Shown here piece after piece: positions 7,492 through 15,989 of a stretch of 64,000 nucleotides of DNA (its first letter is position 1; the number at the start of each line of letters is the position of its first letter). Source of the stretch: Candidatus Woesearchaeota archaeon (lineage in GTDB: Archaea > Nanobdellota > Nanobdellia > Woesearchaeales > SM23-78). The DNA lies in contig JAHWIP010000003.1 of the NCBI GenBank assembly GCA_019322375.1, positions 7,428-71,427 on the forward strand, in the 5' to 3' direction. A program made the position numbers and the translations under genes. Below the pieces are notes generated by a model that was given only the letters and a program-made list of their open reading frames with translations, was not told where the DNA came from and ran no database searches.

Positions 7492-9108
7492 ATGAAACTT
7501 GATAAAAAAGCATTTGGTAAAAAAGCAAATGTACTTGCTGCTGTTTTAGTAATAATAGTTGTTGTTGCAGGAACTGTTGTGTTCTCTAATATTGTTGTTA
7601 AGAAGTACCCGACAGAAGATTCTCAGGAAAACTTTAACACCCAGGCAGATGCTACTCTTAGGGAAGCTATTTTCTCAGGCATTGCTGACTGGCTTGAGAA
7701 CGGGTTTTCGCACAGAACTCCTTTCTGGTATAACAATGAGCCCCGTCCTGTTTCTTTTTCAGAAGCCCTGGATGCTCTGTACTACTATGTGAATAACAGT
7801 GTGAGCAAGAATGCAGATTTATTAACTGATGATGAATCTGATTTCTATGTGGCTCCAGGCGTGCGCGTGGTGTTTGATATACATAACTCTTTTGACCCTG
7901 AATCCCTGGACGGCTCTTTAGAGGATTTTGAGGTTGGCATACAAAAAGAGGATTTAGAGCAATTACAAGACCTTTCATCTGAGTTTTCTTATCCTGTAAA
8001 AGCAGGCTTGTTCTTCACCACCTTTAACACTTGGATGGAGAGCAATGCTGATAATGTTACCCAGAACATGTTTGACAAGCTCCTGGAAAAACCATGCCAG
8101 TTAGTGACAGGGGTGTGCCTGTGTGATGAGCCTGGAGCAGAGTTTGACCCAGATGCTATAGATAATATAAAGCTCAAGTACAGTGATGTTCAGGATGTGC
8201 TTGATGAAAGAGTGCAGGCCTTGGAAGATTTGTTTCCTGCTGACGAAAACATTGAGTGCGGATACATAGTTGAGAAGCTGAACATAAACAATCATATGTA
8301 TTCTGACTGGAGCAGAGAAGAAATCGGGCCTGAGCGTACTATAGAAGTTCCAGTGAGAGTAGACCCTGATCCGTTTGGCTATGTTTTTAACTTTTTAGAA
8401 TGGAATGAAACCACAACTTATCCTGAGGAAGAAGACTTGACTTATTTTAACCTAAGACCTCCTCTGCCTGTTGACACAGGAATACAAGGAGTTTATCCAG
8501 GCGATGCAGAGGTTATGAAGAGCTGTGAGGAAGCAATTGCAGACATCCCAGAAGACCCTGACAAGCCTGTAAAAGTTGGCATGCTTGCCATGAACAAAAA
8601 AGTTGCTTTGCTGGCAAAAATCTACTGTGCTCATCCAGAAATAAAAAAATATGGAGAAACAGGTTTTGAGCCTTTAACAGCAGAATTCAGAATAAGGGTA
8701 TCCCTTGCTTTGGACTGTCCTTTGCCTAGCTATGATGTGGACAAGCATGTTGGTGAGCCAATATATCAGGAACCATTTATTAATTGCGAAATACCTCCGC
8801 CTCCTCTTCCTGAACCTGCTGAGATACCAGTTCCTTGCATGAGTCCTGAGGACTGCCCTGACCCATGCGAGGAATGTAATTTAGCTACTGGCAGATGCGT
8901 GGATATTCCTAATTGCTGCTGCGGAGTAATTATGCCGTCTGGAATGAAGTGCTGTAGTTGTAATAATATCTGCAGTGCTTGCTGTGGCAGGAATTGCCTG
9001 CCTGCTGGACGAGTGTGCTGCAAAGGCCAGGTGTGCGCATCAGGACAGATTTGCTGTGGCGGAGAGTTCTGCTCTTCAAGTGCTGCATGCAGTGCAGCAG
9101 TTAGCTAA
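7492..9108 (+). CDS. Large exported protein with C-terminal cysteine-rich domain
   Basis: 538 residues. The leader MKLDKKAFGKKA precedes a hydrophobic helix (about 13-34), matching a prepilin-like signal. A mixed domain covers about 40-430, then a proline-rich linker (IPPPPLPEPAEIPVP) and a roughly 90-residue C-terminal domain packed with cysteines in C-x(1-4)-C spacing (CCCG, CCSC, CCGRNC, CCKGQVC, CCGGEFC). The C-terminal part looks like a disulfide knot on the cell surface. Last gene of the first exported cluster, with a GAGGTTGG ribosome-binding site. Confidence 0.7.
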   Translation: MKLDKKAFGKKANVLAAVLVIIVVVAGTVVFSNIVVKKYPTEDSQENFNTQADATLREAIFSGIADWLENGFSHRTPFWYNNEPRPVSFSEALDALYYYVNNSVSKNADLLTDDESDFYVAPGVRVVFDIHNSFDPESLDGSLEDFEVGIQKEDLEQLQDLSSEFSYPVKAGLFFTTFNTWMESNADNVTQNMFDKLLEKPCQLVTGVCLCDEPGAEFDPDAIDNIKLKYSDVQDVLDERVQALEDLFPADENIECGYIVEKLNINNHMYSDWSREEIGPERTIEVPVRVDPDPFGYVFNFLEWNETTTYPEEEDLTYFNLRPPLPVDTGIQGVYPGDAEVMKSCEEAIADIPEDPDKPVKVGMLAMNKKVALLAKIYCAHPEIKKYGETGFEPLTAEFRIRVSLALDCPLPSYDVDKHVGEPIYQEPFINCEIPPPPLPEPAEIPVPCMSPEDCPDPCEECNLATGRCVDIPNCCCGVIMPSGMKCCSCNNICSACCGRNCLPAGRVCCKGQVCASGQICCGGEFCSSSAACSAAVS

Positions 9109-9173
9109 GGATACCCCAAACTTTAAAAAGAGAAACCAAATCTTAATTTATATAAATATAAAAGGTGATTTAT

Positions 9174-9329
9174 GTGGTAGTAGAATTTAGTGAATTCAAA
9201 GGCAATAAAATGATTGTTTTAAAGAGAAGCGATGAAGACCCTTTTCCATTCAGGTTTGGAAAGAACAAAGCCAAACTCTTAGTAGAAAATTACGAAGCTG
9301 TTAAGAAGTTTGCTGAGGAAGAGGACTGA
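9174..9329 (+). CDS. Conserved small protein, 51 residues
   Basis: Begins at GTG 9174, six nt after GGTGA, and reads VEFSEFKGNKMIVLKRS, then PFPFRFGKNKAKLLVENY, ending KKFAEEED. It resembles a compact family of small archaeal proteins that I recognise only by pattern; no function is assigned. Its last 27 nt, including the stop codon, are exactly repeated at 10411-10437, after the toxin-antitoxin-like pair. Confidence 0.6.
   Translation: MVVEFSEFKGNKMIVLKRSDEDPFPFRFGKNKAKLLVENYEAVKKFAEEED
9303..9329. repeat. 27-bp direct repeat, copy 1
   Basis: The last eight sense codons and stop of the 51-residue gene. It is identical over 27 bp to 10411-10437. The spacing between copies is 1108 bp and the sequence between them holds exactly one two-gene module. 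Confidence 0.8.
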
Positions 9330-9405
9330 TTTTTTAACTAATAACTATTTTATTTTTAGTTTTCTTTCATAAGCTTTATATAATTGTAATACTTTCCTAT
9401 TCATT

Positions 9406-9849
9406 ATGGAGAAAATAGAAGAAATAATAATAAATACTTTACGAAATCCGAAATCAGCCAGGCAAATTAAATATTTAGCTCTTGATTTACTATCTAATGC
9501 ATTGAATATAAATGTTTTGGCTGATTTAGCTAAAAAGCACAACATTGAAAATAGAATGGGTTACTTAGCGGAGATTAGTGCTATTGCTGCTAAAAAAGAA
9601 GGGCTATCCTCTTACTCAAAATTGAATAAATTGAAAAATCAATTATCTAATGGAAAGCGTTCTTGGGCTTATTTAGAACCTACTTTGCCTGAATATGCTA
9701 AACGAATAATCGCTGATAACCCTCAAACTAAATATAATAGAAAATGGAAAGTATATTCTACTCTTAAACCCAAAGAAATTTGTGATTGGGTTAAACTTTA
9801 TGGTTTAAAGAAAAATGCCCCCTCTTTATCAAGACAAGGAGCTTACTAA
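9406..9849 (+). CDS. Predicted regulatory partner (antitoxin-like) of the nucleotidyltransferase pair
   Basis: 147 residues, helical and basic, with no clear catalytic motif. The C-terminal part (KWKVYSTLKPKEICDWVKLY) has no match I recognise. It overlaps the downstream nucleotidyltransferase gene by 35 nt. Two-gene modules with a small helical first protein and an overlapping nucleotidyltransferase resemble AbiEi/AbiEii-type toxin-antitoxin systems, so an antitoxin role is inferred from context only. A TATA box (about 9375-9381) lies 26-30 nt before the ATG. The whole module is flanked by 27-bp direct repeats and is AT-rich. Confidence 0.5.
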   Translation: MEKIEEIIINTLRNPKSARQIKYLALDLLSNALNINVLADLAKKHNIENRMGYLAEISAIAAKKEGLSSYSKLNKLKNQLSNGKRSWAYLEPTLPEYAKRIIADNPQTKYNRKWKVYSTLKPKEICDWVKLYGLKKNAPSLSRQGAY

Positions 9850-10366
9850 GGAAAATGTTCTTTCTATTTTAAGAGAAATAGATTCTGATTTAGAAGGATT
9901 ACAGAGAAAATTAAGATTATATTGTTTAGGAGGCACACAACTAGCTCTTATAGACCTTAGAACTGTTTCTAAAGATATCGATTTTATAGTGTCTCATAAT
10001 GATTGGATGATGTTAAGCGGTCCAGTTGCAAGGATAGAGAATAAAAAGGAAATAAGGTTTGATGTATTTCCAGGAGGCGAACTTCCTAACTACACATACC
10101 AATCTTATACTTTCCATGCGAAGAAACTTCCTTTCTATTTTAATAACTTAGAGATTTATTCCATAGATGATGCAGATTTTGTATTGACAAAAGCACTTTC
10201 TGGCAGAGGAATAGATTACGAAGATATTGATACCCTCCTTTCCGGGGGAATTGAAATTCCTAAAGAAGTTCTTGTTGAACGATTTAAGGGTGTAAAACCC
10301 ATGAAAGGAAAAGAAAGGGAGATTAAAGATAAATTTGAAAAATTCCTTAATGAATTTTATAAATAA
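9815..10366 (+). CDS. Nucleotidyltransferase-fold protein, AbiEii/DUF6036-like
   Basis: 183 residues. The motif CLGGTQLALIDLRTVSKDIDF matches the GG...(S/T)xDxDx signature of polymerase-beta-type minimal nucleotidyltransferases as in AbiEii/DUF6036 toxins; a further acidic residue lies in IRFDVFPGG. The C-terminal helical part ends EKFLNEFYK. Such proteins transfer nucleotides to tRNA or other targets in toxin-antitoxin modules (family knowledge). It overlaps the upstream gene and lies within the direct-repeat-flanked island. Confidence 0.65.
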   Translation: MPPLYQDKELTKENVLSILREIDSDLEGLQRKLRLYCLGGTQLALIDLRTVSKDIDFIVSHNDWMMLSGPVARIENKKEIRFDVFPGGELPNYTYQSYTFHAKKLPFYFNNLEIYSIDDADFVLTKALSGRGIDYEDIDTLLSGGIEIPKEVLVERFKGVKPMKGKEREIKDKFEKFLNEFYK

Positions 10367-10410
10367 TAATTGTAAACTCTACATTATATTCATCCTTTTG
10401 AAAGTAAATC

Positions 10411-10437
10411 AAGAAGTTTGCTGAGGAAGAGGACTGA
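10411..10437. repeat. 27-bp direct repeat, copy 2
   Basis: Exact copy of 9303-9329 without the rest of the gene. A T-rich stretch (AATTTTTTAG) follows, compatible with the original downstream end or terminator of the 51-residue gene before the module arrived. Confidence 0.8.
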
Positions 10438-10498
10438 GCCAATTTTTTAGTTTACCAGAACATTTATATATTTTCATTGTTTTCTTTACTATTCTAGA

Positions 10499-11239
10499 AT
10501 GAAAAGAAGAGATTTTATTAAGACAACAGGTTTGGGATTAGCAGGCCTTACTTTGAGTTTGAATGAGGTAAATTGTTTTTCTCCTAAAGAACAAGAATTC
10601 TCTGTCCGTTTTGGAACAAATATACGTGGATATTTATGTATAGATGATTTTATAGCAGAAAAGACCGGAACTGTCAAGGAATTAAAAGATTTTTACAAAA
10701 ACACTTTTATCAAGTATCATCCCATTATAGAGGTGTGGGATAAGGATTTAGATGAGAATATTATTGCAATGCTTGAAAATGACAAAGATATCTTACCAGT
10801 TCCATACAAACCACGTGATTTTCATGATTCTGATATAGAGAGACTTCATTATAAAATAAGTCCTGTTGTGAAGAAACTACGTTATTTTAAGCGTTTTAAC
10901 ATAGACAATATAACTCATGAGTTTGTATTTGAATTTATGTTTTCAGCAGGCAAGATTCTTGGCTTGCACGGATTTAGTATTGGGAAAGAAATAAAAGAAG
11001 ACAGGGGTTTCAATGCCTTTTTCTTTTTAGGATATCATGATAAGGATGATTTTGGAGCAGGGGCTGGTACAACTTTGAGTGCTAGAACTTTTGGGATTAA
11101 TTATAAACCAATTAAGGATTTAAATGATAACAAGATATTTAATTCACTTGCTAATCATGTAGATATGAGTGATAAAAGAAAGCGTTTGATTAAAGCGCTT
11201 GAAGGCCAGAAAGAAGTTCAGAAATATATGCATGGTTAG
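10499..11239 (+). CDS. Predicted Tat-exported protein of unknown function
   Basis: 246 residues. The N-terminus MKRRDFIKTTGLGLAGLTLS is a textbook twin-arginine signal: RRDFIK followed by a moderately hydrophobic stretch with glycines and a signal cleavage region near residue 25. The mature domain has no cysteines after the signal region and no recognised fold; the segment FMFSAGKILGLHGFSIGKEI and a glycine-rich GAGAGTTLSART are its most distinctive parts. A TATA box (10461-10469, CATTTATATA) is about 30 nt before the ATG. Tat substrates usually export folded, often cofactor-bearing proteins. No TatA or TatC gene is seen here. Confidence 0.65.
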   Translation: MKRRDFIKTTGLGLAGLTLSLNEVNCFSPKEQEFSVRFGTNIRGYLCIDDFIAEKTGTVKELKDFYKNTFIKYHPIIEVWDKDLDENIIAMLENDKDILPVPYKPRDFHDSDIERLHYKISPVVKKLRYFKRFNIDNITHEFVFEFMFSAGKILGLHGFSIGKEIKEDRGFNAFFFLGYHDKDDFGAGAGTTLSARTFGINYKPIKDLNDNKIFNSLANHVDMSDKRKRLIKALEGQKEVQKYMHG

Positions 11240-11249
11240 AATAATATCT

Positions 11250-12239
11250 TCATATCTTCTTCACTATCATGCCTTTAAAATCTTTGCTTAGCATTTCTTT
11301 GGCTTTTTTAGTCATGTCTGCTGTTGTTATGAATATTACCGGCAGTTTCCTGGCCTGTCCTTGCACATAAGCACTGCTTAGGTCGCCGTCATTTATTTTC
11401 TTTTTCTTTTTTGCTTTGCAATAGTATTCCTGGCTTCCTATACGAGAAGGAACTGCCAGAGTTAGTTCTATGTCTGATTTTTTCCTTTTAATCTTGTACT
11501 CAAGCACCTGTATATCATTCTTTTTGCAATAACCCCAAACTTTTTTGAAGAAAGAATCTTTTTCTCTTTCCAAATCTTCAGATGGTATGCCTAGTTCTTG
11601 CTGGACTTCTTCTCTTGATTCTTTCTTTTCGTCTTTTTCCTCTTCCTTTGCCACAGCAACCCTCGCGAGCTTTGGGCGAGCGAGCAACAAATCTTTTTCT
11701 TTTTCAGTTTTTTCTTCAGTTTTTATTTCTTCTTGCTTTATTTCGGGTTTCTTTTCCTCAACTTTCTTAACAGGCACCTTTACCACTTTTCTCGCAGGCC
11801 TTATCTCACTTAGTATCATCTGCTCTGCTTCCTTTGTCGGCGTCATATACCATTTCCAATAGATTTCTCTCTGCCCTTTAACTGTTACTTCCAATGGCTT
11901 TGCAAAATCCCTTATGCTTCTCAAACTAACTCTTACTAATGGGCTTAAATCCCTGTCTTTCAAAATCTTTTTCTGCCTTAACAACTCTGCTGTTTTCCTG
12001 TCTTTTTCATTCAAATACTTCATTAAGTTCTGCAGCCTTACCTCTGTTCCTGGCGTGTAATAAGCAGGTGTGCTCCCAACTTTTGTATTGGTTACATTGA
12101 CTTTGCCTGCTTCTTTTAACTCTGCGAGTATAGCTCCAAGAAGAATTGTATCTCCTGCCTTGATAATCTTTTTCAGCTCATTAGGAATAAGAGGCCCTCT
12201 CATCTGCACAACTTTAAGAATGTCTTCTTTGTTAACCAT
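11250..12239 (-). CDS. Winged-helix protein with C-terminal nuclease-fold-like domain
   Basis: 329 residues. The N-terminal 130 residues read as winged-helix (MVNKEDILKVVQMRGPLIPNEL ... GKVNVTNTKVGSTPAYYTPG). A lysine/glutamate-rich linker (about 150-225) follows, which contains the peptide LLLARPKLAR encoded by a dispersed palindrome (see repeat at 11662). The C-terminal domain (about 235-329: SDIELTLAVPS, EYYCKAKKKKKINDGDLSSAYVQGQ, LPVIFITTADMTKKA) has the order expected of Mrr-like restriction-endonuclease folds, but the catalytic E/Q before the lysine appears to be cysteine. It is probably a DNA-associated protein of unknown role. Confidence 0.55.
   Translation of the reverse strand: MVNKEDILKVVQMRGPLIPNELKKIIKAGDTILLGAILAELKEAGKVNVTNTKVGSTPAYYTPGTEVRLQNLMKYLNEKDRKTAELLRQKKILKDRDLSPLVRVSLRSIRDFAKPLEVTVKGQREIYWKWYMTPTKEAEQMILSEIRPARKVVKVPVKKVEEKKPEIKQEEIKTEEKTEKEKDLLLARPKLARVAVAKEEEKDEKKESREEVQQELGIPSEDLEREKDSFFKKVWGYCKKNDIQVLEYKIKRKKSDIELTLAVPSRIGSQEYYCKAKKKKKINDGDLSSAYVQGQARKLPVIFITTADMTKKAKEMLSKDFKGMIVKKI
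11662..11687 (-). repeat. Dispersed palindromic element, copy A (inside a reading frame)
   Basis: On the minus strand it reads TTGCTCGCTCGCC, then CAAAGCTCGCGAG. CTCGC and GCGAG form a stem with a symmetrical TC/TC internal loop and an inner GC/GC pair. The coding frame of the 11250-12239 gene passes through it in its disordered linker. Related copies lie at 47359-47383 and 60788-60811. Confidence 0.6.
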
Positions 12240-12343
12240 TTTGTTATATTATTATCTTATATTATCTTCTCCAAGTGAATAATTTTAGTATTAGAACTCT
12301 GTTTATATAAATTTATATTATTTACTTATAGAATCCAGGCAAA

Positions 12344-13081
12344 TCAGGGTCTCATCCATTTAATCTCATAATAAGTAACATCGCCTTCGTCGTCTACTAT
12401 GCCCATCATTAATCTCTTTTTGGTACTATGAGCCACCCTGTTCTTGGCTGCAAACTCATACCATGTTAAGGTTTCTCCTTCATGTACTGGAAAGATTATC
12501 CATCTTGCATGGTCTTCTCCTGGCCTTATTCCTCTGTCATAAACCCTGAAATCAGCTCCAAACTTTAGCGCAGTCTTAATTATATACCCGCGATTCCTCA
12601 TATCCTTAAACACACAATACCTTATCCAGAAGTTTGGCTCTACTGTTCTTGCTTTTTTTATGAATTCCTCTGAGGTAATTGCTTTTTTTCTTTTTTCAGA
12701 AATGATTATCTTGCCTTTTTCAAGCAGATACAGTGCTTCTGGCAGTGAGAGCTGCACTTTGCCGTCTTCCATTACTTGTCCATAAGCACTTTTGCTAAAC
12801 AGGTTTCTTGCTTCATCTGTTGACTCTGTTATCACTCTTTCCCTTGCAAACATGGCTTTGATTACTTCTTTTGGCTTTTTTTCTGTTAGTTTTTCTTTTG
12901 GTTTTTCAGCTACTTTAACCTCTACTTTGGCTTTCTTCTTGCTTTCTTTCTTCTTAGCACTTTTCTTTTTTTTACTGGTTTTCTTCTTTGAAGAAATGCT
13001 CAAAGGTTTACCTTTGGCACTCAAAGGCTCTGCCTTTGATGGCTCAGAAGATTTATCTTCTGTTGTTTTTTTCTTTGCCAT
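12344..13081 (-). CDS. endA: tRNA-splicing endonuclease
   Basis: 245 residues from the ATG at 13081 (MAKKKTTEDK); the longer frame upstream lacks homology. It cuts pre-tRNA introns at bulge-helix-bulge structures. The catalytic triad is visible: Tyr181 (FRVYDRG), His191 (DHARWIIFPV) and Lys221 or Lys222 (HSTKKRLMMG), with the family's IVDDEGDVTYYEIKW ending. The N-terminal domain has SAYGQVMEDGKVQLSLPEALYLLEKG. Unusual feature: a lysine/serine-rich extension of about 75 residues precedes the enzyme core. Divergent from RNase Z across a 120-bp spacer, so two tRNA-processing nucleases share a promoter region. Confidence 0.93.
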   Translation of the reverse strand: MAKKKTTEDKSSEPSKAEPLSAKGKPLSISSKKKTSKKKKSAKKKESKKKAKVEVKVAEKPKEKLTEKKPKEVIKAMFARERVITESTDEARNLFSKSAYGQVMEDGKVQLSLPEALYLLEKGKIIISEKRKKAITSEEFIKKARTVEPNFWIRYCVFKDMRNRGYIIKTALKFGADFRVYDRGIRPGEDHARWIIFPVHEGETLTWYEFAAKNRVAHSTKKRLMMGIVDDEGDVTYYEIKWMRP

Positions 13082-13201
13082 GCTTGTTCTTAGCACATAT
13101 ATTCTGTTTAAAAATTTTTGTAAATAAATATATCTTTCCATATAGAAAATAATTCTCTTTTGCAAAATGTTAAAAACCAAACAAAACACCTACTCTACAC
13201 G

Positions 13202-14104
13202 ATGGAAATCACAATACTAGGCACCAGCTGCATGGTGCCAACCAAGGACAGGAATGTGCAAGGCATTTACCTAGAGTATAAAGGAGAAGGCATCTTAATA
13301 GACTGCGGAGAAGGAACCCAGAGACAGATGAACATAGCAGGCATTAACCGCAACAAGATAAGAAAGATTTTGATAACACACTGGCACGGAGATCATGTAT
13401 CTGGATTAATAGGCTTGCTGCAAACCATTAGCAACAATGAAAACCCTCAGAAAGTAACCTTGTTTGGGCCAAGAGAAACCAAGGAAAGAATCTTTCACTT
13501 ATTAAAAGCAGTTAGTTTTGAACATAACAGATTAGAGCTTGATATAAAGGAATTAAACCCAAAAGGAGTTGAAAAAATCTTTCAAAACAAAGATTATTAC
13601 ATAGAATGCGCTTACATGGACCATAAAATGCCCTGCTTAGGCTATAGTTTTATAGAAAAAGATGTTCGAAAAATAAACATGGCAAAAGCAAAAAAATATG
13701 GCTTAAAACAAGGGCCAAACATAGGCAAACTGCAGAGAGGACAGACAATCACATTCAAAAGCAAAACCATAAAGCCAGACGATGTATCATTTATTCAGAA
13801 AGGCAAAAAGCTAAGTGTGATACTTGACACACTTCCATGCACAAATGCCTATGAGCTAGCCAAAGAAGCAGATATATTGATATCTGAGGCTGCTTACCTG
13901 GCAGAACTAGAAGAAAAAGGAGAGGAATACAAACACTTAACAACCAAAGATGCAGGATTAATAGCAACCAAAGCCAATGTAAAAAAACTAATAATAACCC
14001 ATTTCTCCCAGAGATACAAGACAAACAAAGAATTACAAGAAGAAATAAAAACCTATTTCAAGAACAGCAAAGCAGCGCATGACTTTATGAAGATTAAGCT
14101 TTAG
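13202..14104 (+). CDS. rnz: Ribonuclease Z (tRNA 3' endonuclease)
   Basis: 300 residues starting at ATG 13202 (MEITILGTSC); a TATA-like TTAAAAA lies about 28 nt upstream. Metallo-beta-lactamase-fold nuclease that trims tRNA 3' trailers. Motif THWHGDH (His60, His62, Asp64, His65) binds zinc; other ligands are in MDHKMPCLGY, LDTLPC and THFSQRY. Typical short-form length. The divergent neighbour is EndA, another tRNA-processing enzyme. Confidence 0.94.
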   Translation: MEITILGTSCMVPTKDRNVQGIYLEYKGEGILIDCGEGTQRQMNIAGINRNKIRKILITHWHGDHVSGLIGLLQTISNNENPQKVTLFGPRETKERIFHLLKAVSFEHNRLELDIKELNPKGVEKIFQNKDYYIECAYMDHKMPCLGYSFIEKDVRKINMAKAKKYGLKQGPNIGKLQRGQTITFKSKTIKPDDVSFIQKGKKLSVILDTLPCTNAYELAKEADILISEAAYLAELEEKGEEYKHLTTKDAGLIATKANVKKLIITHFSQRYKTNKELQEEIKTYFKNSKAAHDFMKIKL

Positions 14105-14128
14105 AAATTATTGATTATTTATTTCTGA

Positions 14129-14347
14129 TTATTTATTATTCTTACTAGCCAGCTTAATATCCCCTGCTTTAACAGTCCTTCTTTTAGCATGCCTGCTCAG
14201 CTCAATAGCATCCCTGCTAATCTTATCACCAAGCTCCTCAAGAACATCACGTAAAGCTTCTTTAGACTCCTCGCTAACCCTGTAAGCACCAGCAGCCTTC
14301 ATAAGCTTTTCCATAGCAGACAAGGACAAAATCTTTTTAGATGCCAT
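14129..14347 (-). CDS. Archaeal histone
   Basis: 72 residues, a single histone fold: LSLSAMEKLMKAAGAYRVSE, then the central long helix EALRDVLEELGDKISRDAIEL, the ARRRTVKAGDIKLA-type end (here AKRRTVKAGDIKLASKNNK). Forms dimers that wrap DNA. Its presence, with TATA promoters, marks the contig as archaeal. Converges with RNase Z with 24 nt between stop codons. Confidence 0.92.
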   Translation of the reverse strand: MASKKILSLSAMEKLMKAAGAYRVSEESKEALRDVLEELGDKISRDAIELSRHAKRRTVKAGDIKLASKNNK

Positions 14348-14403
14348 AAAAAAGGTTAATTTGGAGGTTTTTATAAAGTTATTGAAAAATATTTGTTAAG
14401 CTT

Positions 14404-14892
14404 TTATTTTTTCCTTAATCCAAAGAAATTAGACTTGTTTATTAAATATGCATAAACCCCTATGATTAAAATCACTAGAATTAAAATGATTATTGGGTTA
14501 AAACTGACTCCCCATTTACCACTCATTAAATTAATTCCTAAATAAAAAAGCAAAAATATAATTAGTGAAGTCATTAAGGCCAGCAACAGGATTCTCCATT
14601 TTTGCGGGTGCTTATACCAAGCAACCAAGAGACATGCAAATATGAACCAAAAGATTATATCAATCACCAAATTAAACCATGAAAAATTAAGAGGCTCAGG
14701 GCATTTTCCTCCCCAGCACATTGCAGAACCAACAGGATAAAAACCAAGCGGGATTCCCACAAGCATTTGCGCGTCTAAAATACATGTCTGAGTTGAGCAT
14801 TTATAAGCAGGGTAAACCATAAAAATCAGTATGAAAACAACCAGAATGATTAATTTAGAAATGTTTGGTTTAAAAAATTCTTTCCAATCCAT
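14404..14892 (-). CDS. Multi-pass membrane protein of unknown function
   Basis: 162 residues from ATG 14892 (MDWKEFFKPN). Four or five membrane helices at about 12-30, 68-93, 100-122 and 130-152. A loop between the first two has four cysteines (CSTQTC, CWGGKC). No family is recognised. A perfect AT-rich hairpin (14937-14955) lies just upstream. Confidence 0.6.
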   Translation of the reverse strand: MDWKEFFKPNISKLIILVVFILIFMVYPAYKCSTQTCILDAQMLVGIPLGFYPVGSAMCWGGKCPEPLNFSWFNLVIDIIFWFIFACLLVAWYKHPQKWRILLLALMTSLIIFLLFYLGINLMSGKWGVSFNPIIILILVILIIGVYAYLINKSNFFGLRKK

Positions 14893-14936
14893 GTTTCTTA
14901 TTGGAATACACAGATATAAATAATTATCGTAAAAAT

Positions 14937-14955
14937 CAAAAATCTTCGATTTTTG
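14937..14955. repeat. Perfect AT-rich hairpin
   Basis: CAAAAATC-TTC-GATTTTTG, an 8-bp perfect stem with a 3-nt loop. Its 13-nt core is the reverse complement of the core of the hairpin at 47153-47169, and a near copy is at 61045-61059. Located between 14892 and Hjc. Confidence 0.45.
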
Positions 14956-15023
14956 GCCCCAAAAAAACAAAGTTTTTCTGGAAATCAAAAACAATTAAAT
15001 AAGAAAACATATTAACCACTATC

Positions 15024-15431
15024 ATGGGCATTAGCCACAGCAGAAGAAAGAGCAAAGGCAGCAAAGCAGAGCGGGACTTAATCCATTTATTCTGGAGTAA
15101 AGGCTTTGCTGCTATGAGAGCAGCTGGCTCTGGTTCTACACAGCACCCAAGCCCTGATATTGTTGTTGGCAATGGTAAGAAATTTTTTGCTTTTGAGTGC
15201 AAATCCAGTCGAGATAAGTCAAAATACTTAACAAAAGATGAAATCACTCAATTGGATTTGTTTTCCAATAGTTTCGGAGCAAGGGCTTTTGTTGCAATAA
15301 AGTTTGATAATGAGCAATGGTATTTTTTAAGGTTGACTGATTTAAAGAAAACAGCCAAGAGTTATGTTGTGACGCTTGAACTTGCAAAGAAGAAAGGGCT
15401 GGGGTTTGAGGATTTAGCAGGCAAAACATAA
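15024..15431 (+). CDS. hjc: Holliday junction resolvase Hjc
   Basis: 135 residues. Resolves four-way junctions during recombinational repair. The PD-(D/E)xK nuclease core is complete: Glu16 (KAERDL), Asp45 (PSPDIVV), Glu58 and Lys60 (FECKSS). The N-terminal SHSRRKSKGSKAERDL and the AAGSGSTQHPSPD segment are typical of archaeal Hjc. Length is standard. Confidence 0.92.
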   Translation: MGISHSRRKSKGSKAERDLIHLFWSKGFAAMRAAGSGSTQHPSPDIVVGNGKKFFAFECKSSRDKSKYLTKDEITQLDLFSNSFGARAFVAIKFDNEQWYFLRLTDLKKTAKSYVVTLELAKKKGLGFEDLAGKT

Positions 15432-15467
15432 AGTTATTTATACTAAACTTTATTTTCTGGATTAATA

Positions 15468-15947
15468 ATGATAAAAACAGATAAAATAATTAAATTCATA
15501 GTTTCTATTGTTGTATGCCAACTAGCAGGCATAATCGGCTCATTTTTCACTGCTAGCTCTGTCTCTACATGGTATGTTGGCCTTGCAAAACCTTCTTTTA
15601 ATCCTCCTAATTGGGTATTTGCACCTGTATGGACCGCCTTGTTCATATTAATGGGAATATCACTTTATTTTATATGGGAAAAGGGCTTTAAAGCAAAAGG
15701 AGTTAAAACAGGTTTATTATTATTTAGTGTACAGTTAATACTAAACATATTATGGTCAATTCTTTTCTTTGGATTACAAAATCCACTGATAGCATTCATA
15801 GAAATAGTAGTACTTTGGATAGCAATCCTGTTCACTATTTTGAAGTTCTACAAGGTTTCTAGAACAGCAGCATACTTGTTAATACCATACATACTATGGG
15901 TAACATTTGCAGCAGTATTAAACCTGGCAATATTTATTCTGAATTAG
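15468..15947 (+). CDS. TspO/MBR family membrane protein
   Basis: 159 residues with five membrane helices. The family motif WYVGLAKPSFNPPNWVFAPVW is present, followed by LFILMGISLYFIWE and LNILWSILFFGLQNP. TspO proteins bind porphyrins and act as tryptophan-rich sensors or transporters (family knowledge). A TATA box (TTATTTATA, about 15432-15440) is near -30, so the mRNA is probably leaderless. Confidence 0.88.
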   Translation: MIKTDKIIKFIVSIVVCQLAGIIGSFFTASSVSTWYVGLAKPSFNPPNWVFAPVWTALFILMGISLYFIWEKGFKAKGVKTGLLLFSVQLILNILWSILFFGLQNPLIAFIEIVVLWIAILFTILKFYKVSRTAAYLLIPYILWVTFAAVLNLAIFILN

Positions 15948-15961
15948 TAGACAAATAAAAT

Positions 15962-15975
15962 ATGCGCCGACCGGG
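15962..15975. repeat. 14-bp direct repeat, copy 1
   Basis: ATGCGCCGACCGGG. It matches 16217-16230 (ATGAGCCGACCGGG) with one mismatch. The repeats flank a roughly 240-bp segment with a 59-residue gene, and are GC-rich in an AT-rich context. Confidence 0.5.
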
Positions 15976-15989
15976 AAACAACCAATTCT

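Noticed and set aside
13082..13189. EndA extension upstream of 13081
   Set aside because: No homology, no ribosome-binding site, and it runs into the RNase Z promoter region.
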